A DNA stretch of 64,000 nucleotides from Gamsiella multidivaricata (GCF_025024155.1 NW_026251760.1:124001-188000); one strand, 5' to 3'. Positions 1-11,752 are shown, counted from the first letter of the stretch. Notes: generated by a model from the letters alone, not told the origin. Numbers and translations are program-made.

Positions 1-1244
1 GGCTGACCTTGGATTCGCAGGTAGGAATCATACGCCAGGACTCATCAGGGATGGCTCGTTATCAAAGAGTTTGAGCTGACCGTTAGGTTGCATGCTAAAC
101 AAATAGATTCAAAGACATTGAAAGAGGGCGAGAGGGACAGCCTTCTCGATGTCATCATGTCAAGGCCAGACCTGATCGGATGGAGCGTACGAGTGCTTTC
201 ACCTATGGATATTTCTAATAGCATGCTGAGAAAGTAAAGGCAATATTGGACAGCAGAGAGGGCAACATGCATAGACCATTGCGATTCCTGACATTCTGGC
301 GCCACCAATTTTTTTTAGGGAAAAGTACAACCTGAACGCACTGGCGCACGACACGACGATCCAACTCATCCGCGAGACCCTTGCTTCGGGAGTGAACCTG
401 AAAGAGGTACATATCATGGTTCACCAATGTACGATACTGCATTTCTGAAAAACATAGGGAACCACCTAGATATTTATGCTTTATATTTGCTTCAATTAGA
501 TCTATGTTGACACGGTTGGACCACCCGAGACGTACCAAAAAAAGCTCGAAAATCTGTTCCCATCTGTTACAAAGATCGTTGTTGCAAAGAAAGCCGATTC
601 CAAATACCCTATCGTCTCTGCTGCCAGTATATGTGCCAAGGTCACCCGCGATGATGTTCTCCGGCATTGGATTTTTGCGGAGACAGGAATTGCTAACACG
701 ATCTCACGCCAATTCGGATCCGGATATCCATCAGGTGCGTGTTCCTTGCGTGTTGTCTCGATTGCTTAGATCCTGCATGGAAGAATGGATCAAGGGAATG
801 CACCGCTACCCATCATTAACTTGTATTGTTGACATACTAGATCCAAAGACGGTGGCATGGCTCAAATCAAATATAGATCCCGTCTTTGGGTACCCCAATA
901 TCGTACGATTCAGCTGGCAGACGTCCAAAACACTGCTGGAGACGTCTGGGAAAATTGTTCGTTGGTAAGTGCATGTAGATATGAAGCAGCTTTATGCCTC
1001 TGTGTTTCTCGACGTTCTCTATTGAAATATTCACAAGCCCAATATCGTGCCCATTGATAGGCCTGATGACGACGAGAGCAATTCACAGCCTAGAATTACT
1101 GCGCTTTTCGGTCAAGCTGGAGAAATCAGCGCGGAATTGGCCCAGCAGATGAGACAGTACTCGGGATATATCACGAGGACTTCTCCTCGTCCACGCCCTC
1201 AGCTTATGCAGGACATGGCCCTCAGGAGCGTTATCGATTTCTAG
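1..1244 (+). CDS. RNASEH2A: Ribonuclease H2 catalytic subunit A (5' end outside window)
   Basis: Catalytic subunit of RNase HII/H2, a nuclear enzyme that nicks RNA:DNA hybrids and removes single ribonucleotides from DNA. Exons as read: 1–20, 107–233, 319–406, 500–734, 841–964, 1061–1244; all junctions are GT–AG and keep phase, giving 258 residues plus stop. The first residues correspond to the family segment just before 'ADSKTL'. Conserved blocks in order are [17 protein letters not shown], the YVDTVGPP aspartate, [12 protein letters not shown] with the second metal-binding aspartate, GSGYPSDPKT, and [11 protein letters not shown]. The N-terminal metal-binding Asp-Glu of the GxDEAGRG motif must lie left of the window. 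Family members are about 300 residues, so roughly 40 are missing. MCM8 follows in the same direction after 118 bp. Confidence 0.93.
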
Positions 1245-1362
1245 CCAATAAAAATTCAGCCAGATAAATAGAACGTGCTTAAGAGTTGATTTGTCCACAT
1301 TCTTTCCTCCCAGATCACCTCTGCTCTGTGCTCGCCTTACAAACCACTTGGAATGATCTTTG

Positions 1363-4300
1363 ATGCCACCAGAACAGTCAAATCCGCGAGGGACGTATGC
1401 CCGTAGGGGCTACTACCGAGGCAGAGGCCGAGGGTCATGGCAGGGCGGTAGCCAGGACAATCAGAATGGTGGCGGCAGGAATAAGTACTACCCCGGACAA
1501 TCCCAGGACCCCGATGCAGACAGCCAGAACAATGGCAAACGCTGGGAGCGACCGAGGACATCGACTCCAAGAAACAAAGACCAGAATACTCAGCAAGCAG
1601 AGGTAGAAGTCAACACACCAATGGTGCAGGCGGATGAGATACCGGCGGGAGCGATACAGATGCAGCAGGCATCACAACCTAGGACAAAACATGCGACGAA
1701 TTGTCCCTGGGTCGATTGGGATGTATATTTTCCTCAGGAGGGTAAGAGACCGGAGGCACCATGTGATATTTGGAATGCTGCTGGAAACCATGGCTTATGC
1801 GATGCTAAGTACTGTTCGCTAAAACCTCTAGACTATCACAAGGAGCATGAGTACATTCAATGGATTGGCGAGTTCAACAAGTACCTCCAGACATATCATT
1901 TATATGGACTCTCCAAGGTATGTTCTACAAATGAAGTCTTTGGGACATGATGGCATGATGGCCACCGACTCACAGGACTTTCTTCTTGCAATTTACAGGA
2001 ACAACTACACGCGATAGCACTGCGTAGAGTCTTGGTCGTGAATGTTAAGGTCATGGCACAAATATGCAATGTGCCGGACTTGGTAGAGTTGGTAGTTCAT
2101 CGACCGACAAGTGTCATTGGCTGCATTACTCTAGCTGCAATTCAGGTAAGAGTAACCCCATGTTGCCTACTCTAGTCATTATCGCAGCATCTTCTTCCAA
2201 GACTGACTTTCCTGCGGCCATGCATCTTTTTTGGATAGGTCATCTTTGGTGATGAGGCAGCAAAGACACAGCAGCAGAAAAAGTTCACAGTGCGACTGGC
2301 GTGTTTCGACAAAATCACTCATGGCAAGGACTTGAAGGCGAACCTCATCGGTATGATCATTTGCAGATCCGTTTATTCATTGTGGAAATGAGCGAAGAGG
2401 AAATGAAATGCTTCTGGAACTTCCAGGACTTATCATTGTATCTGGATTGCTTCTGATACCCATTAGGAAAACTCGTTTGCGTTGGAGGGACCGTTGTACG
2501 AACATCAGGTGTCAAACCCCTTGCCACCAAAATGGCGTTCACCTGCAATACTTGCCAAACCCTTCAGACTCTGAATCTTCCGGATGGACGATTTATTCAA
2601 CCAACAAAATGCATAGCGATCGGCTGTAGGAGTAGACATTTTACTCCGCAGCGTGGAGTCGACTATGAAACAGAGACTGTTGACTGGCAGACCATTCGGT
2701 ATGTTTTTTATGGCCGACAAGCGTCTAGAAAGTGAGTGTATGATTTTGTAATGAGGAAGTCATATTGAATCTTTGTTTCTCTCATTGTTACAGTCTACAG
2801 GAGAAACTACCAGATGACAGGCTAGATTCGGGAAGGGTTCCGAGGACAATTGAGTGCGAAGTCACTAACGACCTTGTCGATCGGGTCATTCCTGGAGACG
2901 TTGTCGAAATTACAGGAATCGTGAAGGTTTCCCAGTCTGAGAAATGTAAGGTGGTTTGTCCACAAAGCCTCATGGGCAGATTTGGGCTGCTTTGAGTTAT
3001 CAAGAGCTGTACTGATGCTTCGCTTTATTGTTCGTATCCTTAGCATACTCGCGCATGAAGACAGGGAACACAATGTATATTCTGTACTTGGACGTCAATT
3101 ATCTTCAAAAATCAACCATGACCTTGGAGGAGGATGATATTTATCAGGACTTCAACTCAAAGGACAATTTCAAAGATAGTAAAGACAGCATCCAAATCAC
3201 CACCAAAGACCTGTATGCCATCGAGGACGTCCACCTGCAACCACAGCTGTTCAAGCTGATCGTGAATTCGTTCAGTCCAGCCATATATGGTCATGAGATG
3301 GTCAAGGCTGGGATCTTGTTTGCCCTGTTTGGTGGACGGAGGCGCGGCAATGGAGTGATTGACAGGACAGCCATTCGAGGTGATCCTCACGTCCTGGTGG
3401 TTGGAGACCCTGGACTGGGAAAGTCCCAAATGCTTTCCGCGGCTGTGAAGGTGGCTCCTCGTGGCGTATATGTATGCGGAAGCAGTGGAATATCAACTAG
3501 TGGCCTGACTGTCACTCTTGTCAGAGGATCGGGATCAGACTTCGCACTGGAGGCCGGAGCTCTAGTTCTCGGGGACCAAGGGTGCTGCTGTATCGATGAG
3601 TTTGATAAAATGACGACGGACCATAATGCGTTGTTGGAGGCCATGGAACAGCAGTCGATCAGTATCGCCAAGGCAGGAATCATTTGCACGTTACCAGCCA
3701 GGACTAGTGTAATTGCCGCTGCAAACCCTGCCGGTGGGCATTACAACATGTCCAAAACGGTGGCCGAGAACCTGAAGATGAACAGTGCTCTCCTGTCGCG
3801 CTTTGACCTGATTTTCATTCTGATGGACAAGCCCGACGGCGAAATGGATCAGTATCTCTCTAGGCATGTTATGGGGCTTCACTCCGGGAACAAGAACCTT
3901 GGCCAGGCATACAGGGCAGCCTCTTCTCAGGACACCAACAACCAGTCATCGCAAGGCATCGACAGCAAGCCTAGGATGGATCATCCCTTATCAGAACGGC
4001 TGCGGATAACAGATGAAGATGGAGATGACTTCAAACTTATTCCCCAGCCACTCTTGCGGAAGTACATCGCCTACGCTAGACAATACGTCCATCCAAGACT
4101 CTCTCCAGAAGCCGCGGCCACGCTGCAGGACTTCTATTTGATGCTCAGGGCCAAGCATCGTTCTCCAGACGGGACGCCAGTTACGACACGCCAGCTGGAA
4201 TCTCTCATCAGAATGGCTGAGGCCAAGGCGCGCATGGAACTTCGTGAAGTTGTCACTCGACGGGATGCCATGGATGTCATCGAAATCATGTATGGCACGA

Positions 4301-4809
4301 TTTTTTTTTGTTTTTGTTGCGATTACTGCCTGCCGTTTGCTCTTTGCAATGACGCTTACACGAATGCATGCTGTTGATCACTTGTACACAGGACGTTCAG
4401 TCTACAAGATACATTCATGTCTGTAAAGTCCCAGGACCTGAATCAAGGTCAAGGCCAGTCTGGTCGCGGCAAAGGTGCTAGCGTTAAAAGGTGCGTTCGT
4501 TTACAGTTACTGACTCACGCGTCTTCATTTGCAAATTTATAAATGTTCACACGACATTCGTACACATTTTTGGCTGACAATGCAGCTTTTCTTTTTTATA
4601 TTACAAATAGATACGTCGCAGAGCTGCAGAGGATTGCGTTGGCGACCTCGAACAACATGTTCTCTTACGATCAATTGTATCGCACTTTTCAAGAGATGCA
4701 ACTATCTGGCATCACCGGAGGCTTCCAGGATTTCATCGACACCCTGAACCACCAAAGCTTTCTCCTGAAGAAGGGACCTCGAACGTATCAATTCACTATG
4801 GCCGTGTAA
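1363..4809 (+). CDS. MCM8: DNA helicase MCM8
   Basis: AAA+ helicase of the MCM family. In animals and plants MCM8 works with MCM9 in homologous recombination and crosslink repair. Exons: 1363–1917, 1999–2145, 2239–2350, 2467–2698, 2794–2945, 3044–4289, 4392–4490, 4611–4809; 913 residues. The N-terminus is Arg/Gly/Gln-rich ([10 protein letters not shown]), as in animal MCM8. A C4 zinc finger (TCNTC … KCIAIGC) lies at about 297–328. Walker [10 protein letters not shown] is near 520, Walker B CIDEFDKM near 585 and the SRFD arginine finger near 650. '[16 protein letters not shown]', 'RGVYVCG' and '[12 protein letters not shown]' are MCM8-like rather than MCM2–7-like. The C-terminal winged-helix end matches MCM8 ([10 protein letters not shown]). 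Start is the first ATG of the exon; a TTG just before it is ignored. MCM9 is not in the window. Confidence 0.95.
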
Positions 4810-5110
4810 AATATCCTATGTATCCTCACTCTCATTCCGCGCCTCTTTAATTGTAGTATTTCATATCCAATACACATTTTTCGATGGCGCATTAGTCCAT
4901 TGTTCGATCATACTGCACACGGAGGGTGCAACGAAAGGTCCGATCGGCTAGAGTAACCGAAGAGCCACAACGGATGACACGAGGGATACACGTCTTATGA
5001 GATGCATTTGCGAGCCGAGAAAGAATTTAAAAGGCACTTTCAGTCAATTGTGTTGCTCATTTCCTCTCCCTTCAACCTACATCATTGCTAATCAGCAACC
5101 ACGCTCCACC
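4810..5110. other. Intergenic MCM8 / reductase
   Basis: This is 301 bp between two plus-strand genes. It must hold the MCM8 3' end and the reductase promoter. I see no further ORF or repeat. Confidence 0.6.
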
Positions 5111-6657
5111 ATGTCTCACGGAAAAAAAGTCGTTCTTGTTACTGGTTGCACCACCGGCGGTATTGGCTATGAAACCGCCAAAGCGTTCGAAAGGGCAAGT
5201 GCTAGGAACAAACGACTCTCGTCTTTGAATGCTTGAAAAGTGAACCAGCAGTGATACTAATGCTCGCCGGCGGTGGGAATCGGACTTTAACTAGAGCGGT
5301 TGCCGAGTGTACGCTGCTGCCAGACGCCTTGACGCTATCACAGGGATTGAGAGTGAGGAATGCGAGTGACGTCTCTATGCATGCTCAGGCAATACAACAC
5401 CTGCCTAACACATGCTGCTGCGTGCCCTTTTGAATACAGGTCTGGATATCGAGAAGGTCTATATTGATGTTCTCGATGAAAAGTCGGTCAAGGAGGCCGT
5501 CAATGTAAGCTGGAGCACATTTGATAACTTAAAAGGCCCTATTACTGCGTCGACGATGTCCAAACTAACGGTCTTTTTGCAAATGCCGCCTGTTATATCA
5601 TGTCGATTTAGCATATCATCGAGAAAGAAGGCCGCATCGGTAAGAGAACGAGGCGTTATGTAAAACGGCTGTATTACACTGGTGCTCAGAATCTAACCGG
5701 ACCCTGTTGTATCTTTTTTTTTCGTGTAGATATCTTGTTCAACAATGCCGGCATGGGTCTCGCCTGCCCCTTGATCGACATGTCTGTAAGTCTGCACGGA
5801 TCAAGGAGCTGCACATGTCATGCAATTCGTACATGAACGCCAGAGCCTAACAGATCGTCCCTCCCACAATGAACGCAAACAGCTTGAAACTACGCGAAAG
5901 TTGCTGGATACAAACGTCACTTCGGTTGTTCTAATGTCCAAGGAAGTCGCACCGCACATGATCCGTCAAGGATCCGGTCTGATAGTGAATGTGGGCTCGG
6001 TTACTGCTTACCTCGCGACACCATGGGGCGGTCTCTATGCTGCCAGTAAAGCGGCCGTGCACTCGTTGTCGGATGCGCTGCGTATGGAACTAATGCCCTT
6101 TGGAGTCAATGTCACAGTCGTGTCGCCCGGAGCGATCAAGTCCAACATTGGTGATAACAACCTCAAGGCTTTCCACCTTCCTGAGAGTAAGTCTTTTTTT
6201 GTGTCACAATCAAACATTCCCGGTAATGATTTTGGGTACTAACTTTTGCAGCAAAACCGTGTGCATAGACTCTGTCTACCAGTCCGTTCTCAAATATGTT
6301 TTGATGCGAGCCAACGCGTCCCAGGGTAAGTAGTGGCTTCATTTTATATTATTTTCTACTGAAGGTACCTGTCTCTACTGGCTATCGCACAGTTATCTCA
6401 TTGCAATCCTTTCAACGCTATTCACAGAACCTGGTTGCACGCCTACTGCAAAGTTCGCCAAACATGTGGTTGGCAAGTGTCTGAAGTCTTCGCCTCCTCG
6501 CTACATCGACTATGGCACGCTTTCAAACCTCTTCCGATTTATTCGCTACATGCCAAGGGCGATCTCTGAAATGATCTTTTACAAGCGATTTGGATTACTG
6601 GTGCTGAAAAAGTATGTCAAGGACGGCAATGCAGGAGCGAAGGTCTTGAAGAACTAA
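5111..6657 (+). CDS. Short-chain dehydrogenase/reductase, Ayr1-like
   Basis: Classical NAD(P)H-dependent SDR. It most resembles yeast Ayr1 (1-acyl-dihydroxyacetone-phosphate reductase of lipid droplets and ER), so a role in ether-lipid or phosphatidate synthesis is likely, though the substrate is inferred. Exons: 5111–5194, 5295–5352, 5440–5504, 5612–5639, 5730–5785, 5883–6186, 6269–6325, 6428–6657; 293 residues (Ayr1 has 297). Cofactor motif TGCTTGGIG is at 11–19 and the NNAG motif in exon 5. The catalytic set is Asn near 108, Ser near 136 (NVGSVTAY), and Tyr149 with Lys153 (YAASK). The C-terminal segment PPRYIDYG… is basic and partly hydrophobic, as in Ayr1-type proteins. The first intron has a GC donor (gcaagt). 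A degenerate copy follows downstream. Confidence 0.85.
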
Positions 6658-6696
6658 GCAAAAGAAGCAGCAGTGAGTTGGAGATAATTATATTGA

Positions 6697-6702
6697 ATAA
6701 AA
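6697..6702 (+). terminator. Poly(A) signal of the Ayr1-like gene
   Basis: A canonical AATAAA hexamer lies 40 bp after the stop codon, followed by an A-rich run. Confidence 0.5.
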
Positions 6703-6756
6703 AAAAAGAAAAAAGTCTACGCGTAGTAAAATCTTTGTCGCTGTCATTAGTTGCAT

Positions 6757-8030
6757 TGCCGGCGATATATGCTATGGGTTTGTTAAGGCGTTTGAGAAGG
6801 TATTGCGAGCACTATGTTTGGTAGCAGTGCTAGATAACACGTTGCTGATCTACAAACCTTTGCAATTTTTTTTGAGCAAGCCAGAATGGTTGCAGCTACT
6901 CGACGTTCTGAAGCCAATACAGGGATCAAAGGTAGACGATTCACGCGCATGCTAATTGCATATGTTACCCAGCTCGTTTTCTTGTCTAGTGGAATTTAGC
7001 ATGATCTCCGTTTTGGGACATAGGCTTGGATATCGACATCGCTGTCCTTAGCAAAGACTCCGTCGAGGACGCTGTAAATGTAGGCGATATAGACAGAAGC
7101 ATGTTTGCGGCGATCCTTTGCTACTTTTTTCGGACTGATGGAAAATCTGAGGCACATTCCCTTCGCAGTTTATCAACGGCGGGAAGGGAGGAGTCGTATC
7201 GATGCAAGTCCTCCCTTTGCTACTCGCTCAATTGCTATATTTTGAAATTTTAGGTATCCTATTCAATTGCTGCCGGCATGGATCTTCTTGCATGCCCATT
7301 AATCGACATGTCGATAGGTTCGACCCATACCGCACTCAGCAAAAAAATAATAAAGAAAAGACGCTAAAGAAGCATCCTTGTTCGCGCGGCCACTGGTGGA
7401 AACTGTCCGGAGGCTGCTCGACACGAATATATTGCTTCCATGGTGCTGGTCTCCAGGATAATAGCACCACTCATGATTCGCAGTGGATCAAATCTGATCG
7501 CGAACGCGAGTTTCGTGTCTGAGTACGTCGCGCTGCCAGCACCGAGTCCCGAATTTACCAGTAAAGCTGCTATGCGCACAATGCCAGATGCTCTGCGGAT
7601 GAAATGGCGACCTTTCGGAAATAGTTTTCCTAGAAGAATGACCTGTGCGAGCATTTTGTCCGCTCTTTGAATTTAGGCTCCGAGCTTGAATCCTCTATCT
7701 TTTGCTCGTAGATTCCTTCTACCAGGTCGTTATCGACAGCCTATGGTTGAGAAAGAATACACTTGTCATGATACAAGCCCGCCATACGTAAAACCCACAG
7801 CTGTTCGCTACTACGGGTCTCAGGCACATTCCTCTAACGGGGGTGCCTTGACTCCTATGATTTTCGTAGCCCTTGGATGCACCTCTACGACACTACGACA
7901 GCCTTTGTCATCTATGTCATTTCAGGGCGGCTCGGTTCTATGCCTCCTCGATATATTAACTATAGGAGTAACTCCAGCATATTTCGGCCCTTCGCAATCT
8001 ACCGCGGATCATCGCCTACTAACAGGATTC
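6757..8030 (+). pseudogene. Decayed tandem copy of the Ayr1-like reductase
   Basis: Translation by eye recovers pieces colinear with the gene just upstream: an exon-1 remnant (YGFVKAFEK, near 6770–6800), ATRRSEANTGIK near 6890–6932, LDIDIAVLSKDSVEDAVN at about 7024–7077, a mutated FN…AGM-like piece near 7255–7318, ETVRRLLDTN then a frameshift near 7428, APLMIRSGSNLIANASF to about 7630, FYQVVIDS near 7712–7735, and a C-terminal remnant (GSMPPRYINY) at about 7893–8030. The catalytic serine position reads Phe (NASFVSEY). The catalytic tyrosine codon is TTT at 7554–7556, and one codon is lost before the lysine. Frameshifts, in-frame stops and loss of both catalytic residues mark a pseudogene from tandem duplication. 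Confidence 0.85.
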
Positions 8031-8440
8031 TGTCAAGTGCGGCCTATAGGAGCAGACATTGTAATTAGAGGCAAAGCGCCCATTGCTTGAACCACATAAA
8101 AGTTTCGTAAAAGGCTCTATAGTGGGCAAGCGCTTAATCCGCCGCTATAGGAGAATAACATAAGCTATCCAGAAGAAATGAAGAAGAGGGATCGCTCGCT
8201 AGTTTAAGGCAGGGATGTATCAGGGGAAAGAGAATAAATTCCTCTTATTCTCCTATCATCGGTCTGAACCAAGACGTCCTTTTTCTCTTCCTTCTCTTCC
8301 CCCCTTTTCGCGATCCCTATTCTACGCTCCGTTCCCCTTTTGTTTTACGCGATGAAGCCATCCTCTTGTTCATTTTTGTTTTGTTTTTGGACGTCTAAAT
8401 GTCATGGTTAAAGGCCACCGATCATGACCGTTTTCTTCCC

Positions 8441-8475
8441 TCTTCTTCTTCTTCTTCTTCCTCTTTTTCTTTTCA
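8441..8475. repeat. Pyrimidine (TTC)n tract upstream of the secreted-protein gene
   Basis: A short imperfect TTC/CTT microsatellite lies about 80–110 bp before the ATG of the next gene. CT-rich leaders of this kind recur upstream of several genes in the window. Confidence 0.6.
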
Positions 8476-8552
8476 CAAATTCTGTCTTCCAATTGCCTCG
8501 CTTTCGTTGCATTACTGCCACCCATTTCGACCCGTAATAACATATATCCAAC

Positions 8553-9772
8553 ATGAAGATCGTACCATTCACCTTCGCCGTCCTTGCAGTAACATGTGTT
8601 GCAGTCCAAGGTAAGCACAGCAGGAAATCGTGCAGTTGAAACAACTAGGAGCACAAAGACGATGGCGGCGAGCGAACGGGTCAAGAAAGAGGGAGAGAGA
8701 GGTCGATTTATCATCACAATCAAAGACTAAACGCGTTTACACACACTTTTTTTCTTCCGACGCGTAATAATTTATTTCTACTACAACAGCCATCGATCCT
8801 ATGGCCCCTACCGGAGACAACCCACAGAACTATGCTTGGGCTCCTGAAGGCGGCAACAAGGAACTTGCGAATCAACAGGAGGAATTATCCTCGACCATTT
8901 CTGAACTCGAATTCCGTTCACAGTTCTTGACCCATTTGGAGAATAGCAGTGACTTCAAGGCCATGGCTGTCAACTGCGACGGAGCCAAGAGCATCATCAA
9001 GCATGCCTTCGAGGCCGCCAAGAGTGTCATCGATATCGTGATCAACATCCCAGTAGTCGGCAAGCTGCTGTCTTATGTCAAGACGGCCTTCGATAAACTC
9101 AACAGCATCGTGGATTCAGCATTGACCTTTGGAAACAGTGCCTCGTACCTCTCCGTCAACCTGATCTTTTCTGCGGCCAAGACGACGCTGAGTGTGATTG
9201 CCACAGGACCTCTAAAGTCTCTGTACATGCCTTTCCTGCGCCTCTTGACAAGCATCCAATCCACCGTCAACGATCTCGTCAAGTGCGTGACCGGAACGTC
9301 CAAAGTCCGGATCGAGGTAGCCCACTGCAACGATCTCGCGAATCTCTACCGCCTCGTGGTCTCGGAGTCGGTCAAGACCAGCCCGGCCCTGAACCTGCCC
9401 GCGGATGCATCTCCTGAGCTGAAGAGATTGGCGGCTGGATCGCTCTCGCTCCTGGATCTGCTCGAGAAGTCGTCGATTGCTGCCAAGAACGAGGATCTCT
9501 TGACCACCCGCCCGATCTTTGCGGCCGATGTCCTCAATCAGTACCGCACCGAGCTCCTCCGTGTCTCTAAGACGGACGAGATCCGAGATTATGCCCAGGC
9601 TTCCCTGACCACTGTCGTCGGTATGTCGAATGCCCTTGAGGCCTGCCTCCGTGTCGCTGCCGATCCTGTGGGCGCTATCGACGAGCTCAACGAAGAGTTG
9701 GAGGCCCAGGCGTTCTACGATGAGGGCGATGAGAATGAGGGCGACGGGGATGAGGGTGACGAGGACTATTAG
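8553..9772 (+). CDS. Predicted secreted protein with acidic C-terminal tail
   Basis: I do not recognise the family. Exons 8553–8610 and 8790–9772 (GT–AG, phase 1) give 346 residues. The first exon encodes a typical signal peptide (MKIVPF…AVTCVAVQA), with cleavage likely after the VQA at about residue 20. The mature part is mostly predicted helix with several amphipathic stretches and four cysteines (NCDG, KCVTG, HCND, ACLR). It has no transmembrane segment after the signal and no catalytic motif I can name. The last 20 or so residues are almost only Asp, Glu and Gly. Codon use looks strongly biased, suggesting good expression. Secretion is inferred from the signal peptide; a role in the wall or as an effector cannot be judged from sequence. 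Confidence 0.8.
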
Positions 9773-9798
9773 ACTATAGCGTGAACGCATCAATTCTG

Positions 9799-9804
9799 AA
9801 TAAA
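9799..9804 (+). terminator. Poly(A) signal of the secreted-protein gene
   Basis: AATAAA lies 27 bp after the stop, inside an AT-rich stretch. Confidence 0.5.
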
Positions 9805-11319
9805 TATAATTACATGGACGCATCGGTACCTCTCATGTTCGGCTGCGACCTCTGTCATCTGGAGCGTTCAAATAAGTGAATAGCACATTTACTGGAGGCA
9901 ATCGTCGAATTAAAAATGCGCTGCTTTCTTAGGCCTCAGAAGATATAATACCCTTGCAGTGTCCTGCAAAGAGTAATGAAGTAATGACACTTTACTTGGA
10001 AAACCTGACCCATGCGAATCGTTTAATCTGGTCAGCTTCGTTAAGCGCGCAGACCGAGAATCCTAGCTCATCTCGGCTTCCTGTTCCAGGAACGGCGGAT
10101 TCGATTTGCAACTCGGGGTTTTAGTCTAATAGAATAATAAGACGTATACACCGTGCGCGGTACTACGGACCTTTAGGCTCCAATGTTACATAGTAAAGTG
10201 GCGCCTTCTGAAAGCTCGATCTTTCTGGATCGCATGGCGTGATGGGGCTTGTCGGATTAACGGAGCATGGCTCTCAACCTCATCGAGCCCTCGCTTTACG
10301 ACCCTTAGAATTGGTTTTCGAGTTGCAACCCTTGGCCAGCTCAAACAGCGGGCCAACAGCAACGCAGTAAAAAAAGAACATCGGCAGCAAAAAAGCAAAG
10401 AAGTTACCATGATTTATCGCGAGATCTTTGGACGTTTCGGGCCCCAAGGACCATAGTAAACCGGCCCCCTGGCGCCAAAGCAGTATTTTGGGTAACGAAG
10501 CAGGCGAGTTGCATCGTTTGATGTGCCCTGCTTGGGGGAATATGCATTCGCGAGATCATCTTTGTACATCGTCCGTTGTCGATTCTTGCCTTATACTTCT
10601 AGTGCTCAAGGTCAAAGTTGATTTCCTTTTTAGCTGTGGCAAGGACATATCGCTAGTTCGCGTTTGCGTTTTCGTCTGAGTTGGAGCGCGTTGCATTACA
10701 CCATTCCATGTATAAGACGATCTGCAGTATTCAAGCTGGGCTTGCAAGGACCCGTCGAAGTAGGTCGTCGTGCCGGCGTTGCCAAATAAAGTTGACTCCT
10801 TCGTATTGCCTTGGAGATCATAGCAAAAAGGTCGTGGTCCAAATTACTAGCACAGCATGCAGATAGACGCGTCTTCGTTTACTCGTTTGTGTGTCATTGC
10901 CACCATAAAGTCACTCAAGCAGATTGTTTGAAGGAACCATTTTTTATTGCACTGTCTGTTATTTCTACAATTCCTATCGGCACCATCAGCTCAACTTGCT
11001 ATCAGTCAACCTTGGTTGCAAAGGTTGTGCAGAGTACACCACGGGCAGGTTGCAAGTCATCGTACTCCGAAAAAAAACCGCACAAAGCCCAAAGAGACCA
11101 GGTGGATAAAAAAAAGGGTTCAGAAACATTCTCAGGAACTCTTTTGTTTTTGCGTGAAGAAAAGGCGAAGCTCCTTGGCCCGAAGGCACGACCTGAGGTG
11201 ATGATAACCAGAGGGGAGTAGGAGAGTGGGGGAATTTGGTGCTCCCGGCCCAAATGCACTGCTAGGGTTAATAAACCCTCTGGGGAGCGGGTATAATCCA
11301 CAGGTTGAAAACCTGGGAT

Positions 11320-11628
11320 GGGTTGCCGAGGGCACGCAATTAGTGAGGGGTTACAGTCCCAGGATCGAAGTCAAAACTCCTGGGACCTCTATGACTATCT
11401 ACTGCCGAGGGCACGCAAGGGTGGAGAGATTCAGTCCCAAGATCGAAGTCAAAACTCCTGGGACCTCTATGACTATCTACTACCGAGGGCACGCAAGAGT
11501 GAAGAGATTCAGTCCCAGGATCGAAGTCAAAACTCCTAGGACCTCTATATTGCCGAGGGCACGCAAGGGTGAAGAAATTCAGTCCCAAGATCGAAGTCAA
11601 AACTCCTGGGACCTCTATATTTTCTATC
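11320..11628. repeat. 78-bp minisatellite with palindromic core, four copies
   Basis: The block CAGTCCCAGGATCGAAGTC recurs at 11354, 11432, 11510 and 11580 (spacing 78, 78 and 70 bp). Copies are joined by a conserved GCCGAGGGCACGCAA linker, and a diverged partial linker starts at about 11323. Each unit holds arms of the type GTCCCAGGA … TCCTGGGAC separated by 13 nt. Arms are perfect in copy 1 and carry one mismatch in the others. An ORF runs through in more than one frame only because the unit length is a multiple of three. Confidence 0.9.
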
Positions 11629-11630
11629 TA

Positions 11631-11752
11631 GGGAGTGGTGGAGAGGGAGTGGTGGAGAGGGAGTGGTGGAATGGAATTGCTGACGAGAGTGCATGTGGAG
11701 GAGGGTTGCTGACGCGAGTGCATGTGGAGGAGGGCTGCTGACGAGAGTGAGC
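11631..11752. repeat. Two short tandem repeats next to the minisatellite
   Basis: A 14-bp unit GGGAGTGGTGGAGA is repeated about 2.9 times (11631–11670). It is followed by a 29-bp unit (TTGCTGACGAGAGTGC…) repeated about 2.6 times (11677–11752). Both are G+A-rich on the plus strand. Confidence 0.85.

Noticed and set aside
11320..11628. CRISPR-like array
   Set aside because: The repeats form near-identical tandem units without unique spacers, and the genome is eukaryotic.
11226..11741. 171-codon ORF through the minisatellite
   Set aside because: The unit length of 78 is a multiple of three, so the open frame and its repeats follow from the DNA repeat. Other frames are open too.
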